Assembly (NCBI GenBank): GCA_963971305.1
Contig: OZ020307.1
Span: 13,219,501 to 13,283,500, forward strand
Reading direction: 5' to 3'
DNA: 64,000 nucleotides
Origin: Arcuatula senhousia
Lineage: Eukaryota > Mollusca > Bivalvia > Mytilida > Mytilidae
Of the stretch, positions 24,000 through 35,630 are shown one piece after another. The first letter of the stretch is position 1. Every line of letters begins with the position of its first letter. Under the pieces are notes generated by a model. It was given only the letters and a program-made list of their open reading frames with translations, was not told where the DNA came from and searched no databases. Both the position numbers and the translations under genes were made by a program.

Positions 24000-24235
24000 T
24001 CTCACAACTATGTCGTGTTCTATGGTCATTACCGGATCCTAAGATCGCAATGGAAGAGGGAGGTTTGGCGCCATAAAACCTGGTTTAACCCACCATTTCG
24101 TTTGAAATGCCTGTACCAAGTCAGGACCATTGCTATCCACCAGTTCTCCGGTATGACTGATTCGTTTTTGTCATTTTCTCTGGACTATGAGATTGATCAT
24201 TCAAGTTCGGTAGTTTTTTTATTACCTTTATCCAG
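24000..24235 (+). repeat. Dispersed repeat fragment
   Basis: Holds 'cctaagatcgcaatggaa', 'aacctggtttaacccacca' and 'tctggactatgagattgatc'. The last part recurs at 48916-49005, and the repeat occurs reversed at 18240-18470. Confidence 0.55.
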
Positions 24236-24460
24236 AAAAAGCCAAACACTAACCCAAAAAGTGCACCACATGTTTTGAAAACTCAGGATTTGTTACTAGA
24301 TCTAAATAGAACTTTGATGCAAAAGATTTGAAGAAAGTATCTCATACAAATGGACAAGTTCTAACAAGTCATCAGTTTTGGCAGTGTATAAAAAACTAGT
24401 ACATAATTGTTAAAATAGATAGAATTGAATGAAATTCAGCACTGTACATGTGATTAATTG
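24234..24460 (+). repeat. Inverted duplicate of 43050-43275
   Basis: From 'gaaaaagccaaacactaacc' to 'tgtgattaattgaa' this is the reverse complement of 43050-43275, with moderate divergence. The pair lies 19 kb apart in opposite orientation. No coding potential. Confidence 0.7.
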
Positions 24461-24724
24461 AAAACAAGTTCGGTAGTTTTGTTATTACCTTTATTCATAG
24501 CACTTTTTTATTACCCCATGTATGTACATAATCCTGATGTAACGGAATTCATGCTGCCCTTTAAACAACCTTCTTTTATGTATATGTGCAGCTAAGGGGA
24601 CGAAGAAAGCGGAACACGGGCACCACATGTCCTAGTATAAGGTTATGTGAGACAATTATTATTTTCCTTATGCTGTAATGAGACTTATGACGAAAATGCA
24701 TTGTTTTCTGTTTTGAAGAATGTA

Positions 24725-24970
24725 CGAAAGACCGGTAGTGTCATTGGTTCTGTCACACTTCTCGATTGATGTGAGAAATTTCTCATTTCCAAGTTGACAT
24801 TTCTCAGTTTCAAGTTGACATTTCTCAGTTCCAACTTGACATTTCTCAGTTCCAAGTTGACATTTCTCAGTTTCAAGGTGACTTTTCAGTTCCAACTTGA
24901 CATTTCGCACTTTCAAGTTCGAAATGTCAACTTGGAATGTGACAGAGCCGATGTCACTACCGGTCTTTCG
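24725..24970. mobile_element. MITE with tandem TTCCAACTTGACATTTCTCAG-type words
   Basis: Termini CGAAAGACCGGTAGTG and its reverse complement, extending about 30 bp inward with a few mismatches, flanked by TA on both sides (24723-24724, 24971-24972). The interior (24770-24930) is a run of about eight degenerate 18-21-bp units of the type 'atttctcagttccaacttg'. Repetitive frames on the minus strand are products of the unit length. A close relative is at 54930-55130. Confidence 0.75.
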
Positions 24971-24972
24971 TA

Positions 24973-26149
24973 GTTTGCAGACTGATCTTATATTGTTGTG
25001 ACGTCATAGAAGAATCGTAGGAAGGTACGAATATTCGTGGTAATGTCGTTATGACTGCTCAATAGACGTAGCAAGGTCATGGTTTCGTTGTAATGAGATC
25101 ATAGTTTTGGAAGTCGTAAACGAAGTCTTGATATGATTGTGTGTGGACGCGATTTGCCAAAAATGAACCAATAACGTCATGACCATTTAAGTTTGCTTTC
25201 GACATGATTCATTGATGGCTGTTTGTTTAATGTCTGTTGGCACTATTTTAGCCATAATCAAGACAAGAACAAATTAATACAACAAACGGAATTATGTAGA
25301 CTCATCCAGGATACAGCACTCGTTTCATAGACTCATGCTCAAAAGCAACCATAAACCAAAATAAAAATGAACAGAAATAACAAGACAGGCCAATGACCCC
25401 TCAACACATAAGGCCAATGCACCTAGAAAGTGCCGAAACCACCAGCAAATATTTCACACAGTATGGAACCCTAAACTACGATGACTGACATTGAAGTTCC
25501 CTGAATAAAATGACACCACACAGAGAAGTAATCTGACCTGTATGGAGCTAAACAAAACCTTACCCAGTTTCAAATAAACAACACATATCTGACGAAAATA
25601 CAATGTCGAATTCTGGTTTAACCCCCACACACACAGAGGCGGAAAGAACAAACAGCCCTGGCAGGATGGCCACAGTAAAAAGGGTTAAATCCAACGAAAC
25701 GTAAAATAAGCTCCATTGGTAAACTATTTCTGAACGTAAGGAAACCCTTTGGGACAATTTAACCATGGTAATAACCCTCAGTGAGCCTTCTCTTATCGAA
25801 CTCTGCCGATGGTATCTTTAACTTGCGCAAGTGTGACGTTGTAACCAAGAACTCCTTTTTTGGGGTCATAATGTTCTACCAGAGATACATAGTCCTACTT
25901 CCTCACCCGGGGAATCCTTGGGGTGTAATTTTATTAAAATGTGCGTTGAAGAAAGGCCGTTATGATTATGACAATGTTATACAAAGAGACAAGGGCCATC
26001 ATATATTTTTAAGAAAATTTCATATTTCACGATCGTTATCTAGGACTTCATAAAGGCCTAAATCGCCAAAAAATCAAAGAAAATAGCATTTGTTTAATTT
26101 TTATCACAAGGCTTATATTCAAATATAAATCTGCCTGCAATTAGCTATT
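24973..26149. other. No recognised feature; part may be a decayed repeat
   Basis: 25380-25770 is GC-richer, with 'acaggccaatgacccctcaa' and 'cacacacagaggcgg', and carries overlapping frames on the minus strand. No domain could be recognised. A repeat origin is likely but unproven. Confidence 0.3.
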
Positions 26150-27240
26150 TTGGAACCGAATCATGTATTCATAGTGTTTTACTGTAATGTCCGAACTGAG
26201 GCTTCCCATTTATGAGCTAATAAGGAGTTATTTACCTCGTTGATATATCAATTGTAAAAAGAGCCATGCATCTAAGAGTATTAGTGGTTTTTTTTTAAAT
26301 AGGTTGGTCACAAAGATTTTGCTTCTGTTTTATTTTTTATAATGGTATAAAAAGGGTGGTGAACCTATATATACTAAAATAACACAAAATGTACTAATTA
26401 TATATTTGTCAATTGATAAACGAGTATCCTCTTATGTAAAAGAGCTAAGAATTCGTTACATTACAAACGATTTGTATCCCATCGGACTTTTATATAATGA
26501 TTAAGAGCATGATATCTATTACAAATACAAAGTAACAATGTTACCTCAGAGGAATCCGGACATCCAAAACAAGACACTAAGAGGAAACGAGTGATTAATC
26601 GATACAATTTTACTCAGTATCTTTTGAATATCAAGTAAAAGTAAACTGTCAGATGGCACCGTTTTTCCTGGTAAGGTCTCTCTAATTCCCTCCTCTGACA
26701 TTACGGTTTTACATACATCATGTTAAGATATAATGTTATTGAAATTCCTGGTTTGCCTCAACGCCAACGTGCGCTATCGTTTGACGTTTGTATAAGCATT
26801 GCAGACGGATCTATTTGTGTTGCTTGTTTTGATTGTTGTCTCCTGGTCTAACTGTGATTTCTTTGCTTTTTACAATGTACTCCCTAACATTTTTATCTGT
26901 AGTATCATGGTCTTAAATTCCTATAAAATTGAAAGTATAAAATATCTCATATCATTACTGTATACATGTAGTTATGCAAATTTAGCTTAATATATAATTA
27001 AGTGTAATTGATTCTGATGTAATTAGTGATTCACCAGATAAAAATAGGACAAGGGGCAATAAGTACCTTCATATTTACAGAAAGATAATGTGTTGTTGCA
27101 TGTATCACACCAATAAAAGTAGCTGCATAAACAGAAAAGTCGTTTAAATGGATACAGTCTATTACAGCCAATTTAAACATTTCGAAATTTTCCAATAATA
27201 CGTTTGGTCTAAAAGATCGTCTATTCCAGTCGAACAACTC
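26150..27240 (+). repeat. Duplicated segment S4, copy 1
   Basis: Shares ordered landmarks with 39280-39600 and 61700-62260 ('ttacaaacgatttgtatccc', 'aggagcatgatatctat', 'gttacctcagag'). Its start ('atgagctaataaggagtta') resembles 31193-31705 and 56430-56936. A member of an old family of duplicated segments, with no conserved frame. Confidence 0.55.
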
Positions 27241-27302
27241 AAATCGCGATTGGCACAGCTGATTATATTAAGACTAACTTATCAATTAGTTTAACAAAAA
27301 TA

Positions 27303-27985
27303 AACAAATTTACAGAATATCAAATAATTGACATGCTCAAGTTTTTAATCGACAACATACTTGTCCAGTTTGGTATACATGTACGTATTTTTCAGCAAAC
27401 AAAAGTGATTTTACTGGGTACTAATTATGCACCTTTGAATGCTGATTTTTTTCAGCCATATGAAGCAGACCTGTTAAATCTCTTATACACTATCTCTCTC
27501 TTTTAATATCACTTTCCGCTATATTGATGATGTACATTCACTGGACAATTGTCGATTTGGTGATTTCTCCATCTCATATATCCTTATGAATTTACGAATA
27601 GGACACAACATATTATTTGAAGTCTGCTTCATATTTAGTTCTACATCTCGAAACTGACTCTCAAGGAACACTTTTAGCAAAGCTTTATGGCAAACGTGAT
27701 GACTTAAACTTTTTCAATTGTCAACCTTCCCTTCTTGTGTAAAAATATTTCATCCGCTCCAGCTTGATTCGTAACTATCGATTTCCTTGGCAGAGCGTCA
27801 CGTTTGACACAAAAATTGCTAACACAAGGTTATGCTCCTCGGTTGCTCTCTTCACTCAAGAAAATCTACGGAAGACATCATGCACTCATGGTCAAATCTG
27901 GGATTTCTCTGTCAGAAGTGTGCAGATATTGAGTTGTCATAGGGTTTTGTTTGTCATCCTGTACCGGATTTGACACTCTGAATTA
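27303..27985 (+). pseudogene. RT pseudogene fragment 1 (YIDD motif)
   Basis: Interrupted frames give IDMLKFLIDNILVQFG, then QQT, NYAPLNADFF, YEADLLN, then FRYIDDVHSLDN at about 27514-27549. YIDD is the catalytic motif of reverse transcriptase. This is followed by the region corresponding to ASYLDLHLEIDSQGRLSTKL in better copies. Several frameshifts and stops break it. It ends at about 27985, where it meets the opposite-strand tail of another copy. I associate this RT type with Penelope-like or related non-LTR elements of molluscs, but no subfamily assignment can be proven here. Confidence 0.72.
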
Positions 27986-28018
27986 GAAGAAGCAAAGAGG
28001 CACCAATTGGACATTTAA

Positions 28019-28547
28019 GGTAGATGGGGTGTCTATCACTGAGCATCTTTTTTGCACATCTATCATAATTTTAGAATTTATAATGCTTGTTACTCTACTT
28101 GATTTCTATTGGGCTAAGTAAACATCGAAATTAATAATTACAACAAAAATTAGGATTAAATACACCTTTTTGCGAATTTCAATATTTTCCCGTACTTTGT
28201 AAGGGGAGATAATTTGTATAGAAATAATTGTGAAAAAAACACATCACAAATTTTGATGGTGAACTTTATTTTTTATTTAGTATATTTTAAAACCATTCGA
28301 AAACAAAGATTTTCACAAATTTTAAGAAAAATCTATGGAGTGGAATTTTTTAAGTAAAAGAAATTTGAATTTTCTCTATTTATCCTATATAAAAAGTACT
28401 TAAACCATCCATTTTTCAAAGTCGTTCCTACAAAAATTCTCGTGAACTTTAAATTTTATTATCGAGATTTTAAGTACCAGTCTAGGGCTAACTGTGGTCA
28501 AAATTTGAGAAAATTCTATGGATAAATTTTTAGACACCCCATCTACC
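28019..28547. mobile_element. TTAA-flanked inverted-repeat element (piggyBac-like MITE) 1
   Basis: Termini GGTAGATGGGGTGTCTA and its exact reverse complement, each flanked by TTAA (28015-28018, 28548-28551). The 529-bp interior is AT-rich and has no transposase. A TTAA target duplication is the hallmark of piggyBac-family transposition. It interrupts the tail of an RT copy: the flanks 'gcaccaattggacat' and 'gtgtcagaagtctgacagg' join into the tail sequence found uninterrupted at 10770-10890. Confidence 0.8.
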
Positions 28548-28551
28548 TTAA

Positions 28552-29215
28552 GTGTCAGAAGTCTGACAGGTAAAGCCGAAACCGGTAAACACGAACAAAA
28601 ATAGCACATAAAAATGCAAAACACGAAATCAACTGAACGGAAATCAACAACGTGAACTAAAATCGTGACATGAGTAAACAAAGGTGCTCTTGTAAGAGTA
28701 AGCGGTTCCTGTCTGCTATAGCACACCCGTCTTGTTGCTCCTTTCCAATTCAGTGTGTCAAATCCGGTAAAGGAAGACACAACAAATTTCTACGACAAAC
28801 CAACATCTGCACTCATTTTGGAGACAGAAATTCCATATTTCTCCACTAGTGCACGGTGTCTACCGTAAAGTTTTTTGACTTAAGAAACAACCGTGGAGCA
28901 ACATAACCCTGTGTCAGCAATTTCTGTGTCAAACATGACGCTCTGCCAAGGAAATCGATGTATTTCCCGCAAGCTCTGGAGTAACGAATCAACTGTGATA
29001 CGAAGACTCCACAATCAGGAGCGGATGGAATGTTGCTACACAAAAAGGGAAAGTTGACGATTGAAAAGTTGAAGTCATCACGTTTGTCATAGAGCTTTGT
29101 TGAAAGTCTTCCTTGAGAGTCAATTTCGAGATTTAGATCTAAATATGAAGCAGACTTCCTCGAATCCGCGGTGTCCTTAATCTCAAGTTCCTGGGGACTT
29201 GGTAATAAGCATCGC
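28552..29215 (-). pseudogene. RT pseudogene fragment 2 with 3' tail
   Basis: On the minus strand the frame from about 29205 reads QELEIKDTADSRKSASYLDL, then EIDSQGRLSTKLYDKRDDFN, FPFLCSNIPSAP and SQLIRYSRACGKY. This is the region downstream of YIDD in this RT family. It then decays and runs into the non-coding tail (28555-28740), which continues beyond the inserted TTAA element to about 27985. The 5' part with YIDD is missing. The 5' end abuts the plus-strand tail of another copy at about 29220, so three fragments of the same family are packed tail-to-tail and head-to-tail. Confidence 0.72.
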
Positions 29216-29221
29216 GAGGGG

Positions 29222-29460
29222 TCTGCTATAGCAGGCATGAACCGTTAACTCTTTTGGAGCACCTGTTTGGTTCACTCTAATTTCGACTTGAGTTGGCGTT
29301 GTTGATTTCTGTTCTGTTGACTCTGTTCTGATTCTATTTTGTTTCATCGTGCTGTTCTTGTTCGTGATAACCGGTTTTTTCGCTGTACTTTTGGACTTTT
29401 GACACTCGAATGCCCCATTGGTGCCTTTTTGCTTCTTTCAATGCCAGAGCGATAAACTAA
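29222..29460 (+). mobile_element. 3' tail of the RT retroelement family
   Basis: Contains 'tctgctatagcaggca', 'ttcactctaatttcgactt' and 'ggacttttgacactcgaatg', shared with 40370-40620 and 45065-45265. No RT codons remain upstream of it. Confidence 0.65.
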
Positions 29461-30848
29461 AACAACCAAATAAGTGTGGTTTCTAGAAGTTGAACAAATG
29501 TATTCAGAAAAAAAAGATCATAAAATTTTACATCTATACTACACACACAAACAAATATACTACTCAGTTTTTAAAAGTGTCAAAGAAAGGTAACGACAAA
29601 GCTACAGAACTGGGGTGATCAATCTCAGATATCCAATAAAAAAGACAGAACAAAGCCAGGACGTACCAGAGAAATTGAAGATCTTAATTGTCCTTACTTT
29701 GTACAGGCATTTCAAAAGAAATGTTGGATTGAACCAGGTGTTACATTTATACTTATTTTACCGTTAAGGTTTGTACCTTGTAGCTTAACATAAGCATATG
29801 GAATATTTTTGTTATGGGTTCAATATACTGAAAATAGGGCAATTTATAAACATTAATTGAAAATGCAGATTGTACACACCGAAAAAAGAAATCGTTATTG
29901 TTTGAAATGCTTTGAAATTGTTCGTTTTCCAATGTAGAAATTCAGGCCGCTAACGCATTTAATCCTAACAATACCAAGGAGAATACAATTACAATGTAGC
30001 TTATTTTATCTGAAAGTCATACAAAAGCAAAATTCAACAAATATATCGTTGAAATTGTCTGAGTTTATAAATGAATTTTTCGTAATAGCATGAAGGCTGT
30101 GTAAAAATGAGTTTAATTTGCTTTCTTAACACAAGAGGTTTTTATAGAGAACAATTTAGACTCAATTTTTGACATAAATATAATTAATTAAAATGAAAAA
30201 AAAAATGTTTTGTTTAATATTTGGAGACTTGACAATATTAGAAGATCGTATCACTTTTTATATCAAGGTTAATATGAGGACCAAAAATTTAATAAAGGTA
30301 ATAAAAAAATCAATCCCAAATGTCCATGGGACATAACAAGGAAGACATTTATAGAGGGGTCTTGTATTTTATCAATAATAATATCGAATTGAATTTTGTT
30401 TTTGAAAAAAAAAATGGCAGAAACGAATATTCAAAAGTAATTCTGCTATACAAGTCATCGTTTTTGTTATGTTAAAATTGTAACAATGCCTTACTGTAAT
30501 TTTTTGTTTGCTCTCTTCGTGAACAACTTCTGATTATAAAGTTAATGTATTTATTTTACTGTTGTTGTGTCTTTTTTGAGTTTTCTTAAAATGTCGCTTG
30601 GTTTTTCTTTGTTTTATCTATACAAATGTATTAGCATTCGAATGCTCCTTTCTTTTTATTGAACACATGATTTAATTTTAATACAATTTTCAAGCTAAGG
30701 AAGCTATAATACATTCTGAGATAAAAAAAAAAAAGCATGACGAGCGGATATGGTCTTGGTCTTGATAAATGCGAGAAACCCAAGTATGAGTAGTTCGACT
30801 TGTCTTGATAAGGAATGATGGCTATCTTAATGTAATACAATGTAATAA
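29440..30848 (+). repeat. Large duplicated block A, part 1 (pairs with 40600-41600)
   Basis: Collinear matches with 40600-41600: 'tctagaagttgaacaaatgt', 'ttgaaattgtctgagt', 'atagcatgaaggctgtgt', 'tttgctttcttaacacaaga', 'tgttatgttaaaattgtaac', 'tttctttttattgaacac'. Coding frames are not conserved. It is an old segmental duplication at about 11 kb distance, later broken by different insertions in each copy. Confidence 0.75.
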
Positions 30849-31123
30849 AACAAGAGGCTCGAAGGAGCCTGAATCGCTCACCCGGTCTTGATGTCGAACA
30901 TATTACGACTTTTCTAGAGTTAAATGAGCTGAACATTTAAGCAAGCAACAGCTTTTCTCTATGTACTATAGTTTTTTATTTTGTAGGCCAAAAACATGAA
31001 AAACCGTTATTTAGGGACCGTAACTCCTATAAGGGGTCATCTGAAAACTTCAATCCTATGAAGACATTTGAAGAGCCAAAAGAGCTGAATGTTTAAGCAA
31101 GCAACAGCTTTTCTCTATCTGCT

Positions 31124-31192
31124 ATGAATAGACGAAACGCGCGTCAGGCGTAGCAAAATTTATTGTCTGGAACTTTGTTGTCATTTGTATTT
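31124..31192 (+). mobile_element. Family-1 retrozyme fragment cut within the hammerhead
   Basis: Begins in the stem II loop ('tgaatagacgaaacgcgcgt'), continues 'caggcgtagcaaaatttatt' and ends '...gttgtcatttgtattt'. It is in the opposite orientation to the 52-54 kb array, so the ribozyme sense is the plus strand. It keeps GAAA, stem III and one side of stem I, but lacks CTGATGA and so cannot fold alone. Its far end coincides with the outer boundary of the tandem array (52091), which suggests a true element end at that nucleotide. Confidence 0.75.
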
Positions 31193-31705
31193 AGCAACTT
31201 TGACATGAAACCACATGTTCTCAGTGTTTCTTGAAATGTCCAAAATAACTACCGAAACTTCCCTCTGATGAGCTAATTAGGATTATTGCTCTTGATGTTA
31301 AATTTATTCATCATAAAAAATCGTGGAGTCATGGCGTTCATGATAAATTTTGAACTAGGTTAATCAAAAAGAATTCTCCCTTTACTTTTTATGACTAGTA
31401 TGTACAATGGCCAAAACCTATATAACGAACAATTTACAAATTGCATTTCAATGCTTTCATATAAGCTGTTAAGCTAGCTTAGAATTCGTCTAATTTAATT
31501 CGATTAATTTTTCTTTACCCTTATCACACTGCTGAGGCGTGTCATGTCTACGTAAATTTTTGGACTGGGTTGATATGAAAATGAAAATGAAAATTTCCGT
31601 CACGCTTTTCTCATGAACTATACATGGGAATGTTTCGAAACTTGGTAGGATGGTTCGTTACGACAAACTGTATATTCTAAACGACTTTTAAAACGGTTTT
31701 AATCT
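31193..31705 (+). repeat. Duplicated segment S4, copy 2 (pairs with 56430-56936)
   Basis: Close match to 56430-56936: 'gaaaccacatgttct', 'ccctctgatgagctaattag', 'tggccaaaacctatataacg', 'atgaaaatgaaaatgaaaat', 'cacgcttttctcatgaacta'. The 'ctgatgagctaattag' stretch lacks the GAAA half of a hammerhead and is not one. Confidence 0.75.
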
Positions 31706-32392
31706 AAAGGCCAAAAACATAAAAAACGTTATTTTAAGGGCCGTAACCCCAATAAGGGGTCATGTGACAACTTCAATCCTATGGGAACTTTTGTAGAGCT
31801 AAATAAACTGAACATTTAAGCAACCAACAAAATTTCTCTATCTGCTATACTTTTCATTCTATAGGCCAAAAACATGAAAAAAGCTTCTTTTTATGGGCCA
31901 TAGCATCCGACAACTTCGAAATCTGTGAAGACTTTTGTAGTGCTTAATGAGCTGGACATTTAAGAAAGCAACAACTTTTCTATCTGTAATATTTTCATTC
32001 TATAAGCAAAAAACACGAAAAAAAAAGTTATTTTTCACCTTTAAGGGGCCATAACTCCTACAGGTGGTCATCGGACAACTTCGACTCAATGGAGACTTTG
32101 GTAGAGCTTTTGATGTTGAAGCAATAACGTGCATCAGATTTCATCTTTCTCTTATACTTTTGATTTTTAAGCCAAAACAGTAGTTGACCCCCTGGTTTAT
32201 TTTTAGCAACAGCGGCAATGTTTTTGGTCGACAGTCACCATTCGTGCAATCTTGGTAGAGTACATCCCATAGATGAAGTGTGCAAAGTTTCAAAGCAATC
32301 CCTTCAGTAGTTTCAGATGAGAAGATTTTCAAAGAAAAGTTAACAACGGACGACGACAACGACGACGGACGCCAAGAGATGGCAATAACAAA

Positions 32393-32840
32393 GGTTATAT
32401 ATAAAAAAATATATATAAATTAACTATCTTGAGTCGGAGAAATCATTTAATCCGTTCCTGTCTGAAAGATAATCTATATAAATAGAAAAAAATGAGATAC
32501 GTGGAGTAAGCGACGCAGCCCATAATCAAGCGGCATTTCAGAAAAAAACAAGATGGGCAACCGCCAGAAACAATTTACATTTAGTTTAAACGTTTGATTT
32601 AAACAATATTTCAGGATGTTTTTACATTTCTTTTTTAATTACAATTGGTTCATGTCACTGATATACGTTTGTTATAAGTAGCAGTTTTCAAATGTTGTTT
32701 CTCATGTCTTTATTGAATTGTCCTCTTTGTCTTTTGGTTTTTTTCCAATGCCTCTCGGGGTTCTTGTTTATTTCATTATATTCTCTTGATACTCCTTTTT
32801 GAGCTTCTTTAAAATAATCAGTCGGTAGAAATCCCCAAGT
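32393..32840 (+). repeat. Block A, part 2, with empty site for a TTAA element
   Basis: 'gagaaatcatttaatccgtt' at 32438-32457 is the uninterrupted form of the site that in block B (42031-42640) is split at TTAA by a 582-bp inverted-repeat element. Downstream, 'tccaatgcctctcgg' and 'gatactcctttttgagcttc' match 43340-43405. Confidence 0.75.
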
Positions 32841-33130
32841 GTATTTTTACGAAGTCAAATTTCATTTATACTTTTAAAAAAACGTTTCATTCTAATTTCT
32901 AAAAATACCCAATCATTTAAAAAAAAAATTTCTATAAATAAAGCATATTTTTAACTATTTTCCACATGCTAGAAATTGAAATAAGAGTTTTTAAATAATT
33001 TTATTAATGTTCATAGTCAAACGCTCACGTAACCCATTTTGTGACGTAAAAAACAAAAATGGCTGTCGATTTAAAAGCTCATTAGAGCTGGTGTTAATTC
33101 TTATATATGCATCGACTTTAAATAAAACTT

Positions 33131-33152
33131 TGATTTGATTGATTGATTGATT
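33131..33152 (+). repeat. (TGAT)n microsatellite after an AATAAA-like tail
   Basis: 'ttaaataaaactttgatttg' followed by GATT units. This resembles the 3' end of a non-LTR retrotransposon of the kind that ends in short tandem repeats. No LINE coding sequence is visible upstream, so a short truncated copy is only a suggestion. Confidence 0.4.
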
Positions 33153-33479
33153 GGCAGACGACAGAACAACTCCAACTACATGCATGGGTGTTTGGCCAAG
33201 TTTATGACCCTATCTAGATAAAGTGTGTTCTTTATTTATATAAAAAAATATTATTGAACCGCGAAGAAACTAAACTGGGGTTGTAAACACACACACTACC
33301 ACTGTGAGTGACTGGCCATTCAGACCGGCACCCGACGGGATACGTTGATGATCACAAGACGCAGACCTCACTACGACCCAGTCACTATAAAATAAACAAC
33401 CAGTACATGCAATGGTAAGGCAAAACCAATATTTTTTTTACCAAGTCCAAGTTACGTCCCTCAAACAGGTGTGCCTGTC

Positions 33480-33675
33480 TCATATTATTCCAAAACTGTT
33501 GTGAACGAAAAGTACTCAAAACCAAAACGTTCGAACAAGGAAGCCAAATCTAGCACCGAGGATATCGACCATGTGCATTACAAGGAAAAAAACCTGGTGA
33601 ATAAGAATAGGAGATTTCAGCGACAAAAATATAAGATATTTTATGGTAAATCGTGTCAGACAAGTCTGTAATGTA
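33480..33675 (-). mobile_element. Family-2 retrozyme relic
   Basis: Its reverse complement matches 43990-44100 ('ccttgtaatgcacatggtcg', 'ttgttcgaacgttttggt') and 12925-12990 ('gacttgtctgacacgattta', 'tttgtcgctgaaat'). The hammerhead part is missing. The reading frame along it (66 codons) is conserved in the 44-kb copy only because the DNA is the same repeat. Confidence 0.65.
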
Positions 33676-33679
33676 TGTA

Positions 33680-34500
33680 AATTAATAAGTACCTACTGGA
33701 AACAAAAGGAAGAAGCTTTAAATTGCCTTTTGTTTGGCGACCACTCGTGTAGACAGACAATAAGCAGAGTCAAGTCCTTTCTTAGATGATATCAAGTTTC
33801 AAATAATGCTTGACTTTCCTATTTGAACAATTTATATTACATAACGGTTTTGTTTAAAAAATCCAGACAGTTTGATACCAAAACTTGAAGTTAAAAAAAG
33901 TCTGTGGTTAATATCCTAATACTTAGAGCATCTGTGATATAATTTTACGTCTGATCTTGTTAGAGAAATAATACAAAGAATACAAAGAAATTTGAGACAA
34001 TGAAATTAGTTACGCCTCATCATCGGCACTTTGCCAAGAAAATTCCGAACACAATTTATATGATGAGCATAAAAAAATGAAGCCAAAATATGCCGAACTG
34101 GTACCCAAATAATGACTAAGATCAACCTATGTCTATGGAAGGAGAAACCTTCAAGTTTATAAATTTTGAAATTTACATGGATAATATGTAGCTGTTCTTC
34201 AAGTCAGAGGGTCTAAGAACCGATTGGACATTAGTTTATCGTTGTTTCAAGTAGGCTTAAACAAATTATTAGACATACATAATATCACACTAAAGGCTGA
34301 AAAGTGAAACGCATTAAACTTAAAAAATATGAAAATACCGTACAACTGCTTATTTTTGGGTATTGGAATGAAAATTCTGTATTTGTATTTTTGCTGATTT
34401 TATTGTTTGCGGCTTTACATTTTTTTATGAATCAGAATACTGCATCCTTTTTATGCAATTTAAATTTTGCGATCGAGTGTCACCCGCTAAAATAACATAA
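33680..34500 (+). repeat. Block A, part 3 (pairs with 43515-44560)
   Basis: Collinear with 43515-44560: 'ctggaaacaaaa', 'ccagacagtttgatac', 'agagcatctgtgatataatt', 'gaatgaaaattctgta'. Confidence 0.7.
33990..34220 (-). mobile_element. Family-1 retrozyme relic, ribozyme deleted
   Basis: Matches the array monomer: 'agttacgcctcatcatcgg', 'ggcactttgcc', 'gatcaacctatgtctatgg', and an 'aaattttgaaatttacatgg' region. Compared with the array it has lost the bases between 'cgcct' and 'catc', which removes most of the hammerhead. Confidence 0.65.
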
Positions 34501-35630
34501 AAGTTATAGCCGGGAAAGGATCTAATTCCCCCTGTTTATATTGATACACCTAAAGGAACCCAGGTAAACTCAAGCTTAATCCCTCTATTGAAATCTGCAA
34601 CAATAGAAGGTGATCTCTGTGATCAGTCATATAAATACCTTCAATGAACCAATTAAATTGTGTTTGGTAGGGAATTTTTTCCTTGAAGGAAAAAAACTCC
34701 TACACTGAAGGAAAAAAACTCCTAAAAAATCCTATAAACTCCTACTTCTCAATATCAAAGATATAAAAAGTCAATTACTCACATCCCAATCTTGTTGCCT
34801 TTTAGAACTTAACATCAGTTTTAAAATGTAATGACTATTCTTAACATACATTTTTACACATGCAGAAAGCAGAAAATAAGTATGTTATTGTCATATTAAA
34901 TTTGAAAGTAGAGTTCATTATATCTCCTGTTGAATTGAAAATACATGTATAGCATGAGGAAAATATGGAAACAGCTTCTACTCACTCAGTACCCTTTCTA
35001 AACAAGCCCTAAAACCAAGTTTACAGATAACCACTTAATCAGTCGCTGTAATCTAAAATTGCTGAGAACAGAATTATTTTATGTTGAGTTACCAATTTTG
35101 ACAAAAGTCATTAAACAGTATGTCTTCCATAATAAGGACCTCATTTATGACAACAAATGTATAAGAAATCTGAATAATCAGCAATATCAGTTATTTCTGA
35201 GGACAAAATGGATCAAGTTGTAGCATCTATGAAAAAAAAAACTGAATTAAGCGTTTCTTCAAAAAATATCACTTATATGCTTAAAGAATACTGATATAAA
35301 AATTAGTTTATCGGATTAATAACATGTATTTTCTAAAATACATGTAACCTACTACAGGTACTCTGCAGTATTTCATTATTTCAGTTTGTACTTTTCAAAA
35401 TCTACAGGTAAATTTTTCAAACAGGTAAAATTTTCATACAGGTAAATTTCTCTTTCCTAAAACAAGATAATATTGTTTGTATAGCTGTTAATTTAACTGA
35501 TCATAGTGATCATTGCAAGTTCCATTGTTGCAAATTTCATCAGAGAGATTAATCTCAAGTTTACCAGAGTTCACCGAGGTCATGCAACCCAAGGTCGGGG
35601 ATTGTCAAACTTTACTGGCTATAAATAACC
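34501..35630. other. Sequence present in block A only; no recognised feature
   Basis: Block B lacks this stretch, so it is either inserted here or deleted there. 'ccttgaaggaaaaaaactcc' units repeat around 34680-34730, and 'acaggtaaa' units around 35405-35450. No coding signal. Confidence 0.4.

Larger units (their letters stand above)
30849..32392 (+). repeat. Bivalve-type dispersed repeat, interrupted
   Basis: Starts 'acaagaggctcgaaggagcc', followed by 'tgaatcgctcaccc', and ends 'cgacgacggacgccaagaga', followed by 'tggcaataac'. I associate these ends with a very common bivalve repeat. Between them are four or more degenerate units of about 145 bp containing 'ggccaaaaacatgaaaaa', 'ccgtaactcctataagggg', 'agctgaacatttaagcaagc' and 'ttttctctatctgctat'. 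It is interrupted at 31124-31705 by a retrozyme fragment and a copy of segment S4. Block B lacks the whole repeat at the matching place. Confidence 0.65.

Noticed and set aside
24668..24916. Frames rich in ETEKCQLGTEKCQ as a repeat protein
   Set aside because: The unit length is a multiple of three only in part. It lies wholly within a MITE and reads open in two frames of the same strand.
31262..31290. CTGATGAG followed by a palindrome (ctaattag) in segment S4 (also near 56503) as a possible hammerhead
   Set aside because: No GAAA follows the putative stem II (GATT instead) and no stem I or III pairs. The copies share it as part of a repeat.
35535..35560. Minus-strand CTGATGA at 'tttcatcagagag'
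   Set aside because: The following bases give no stem II closed by GAAA.
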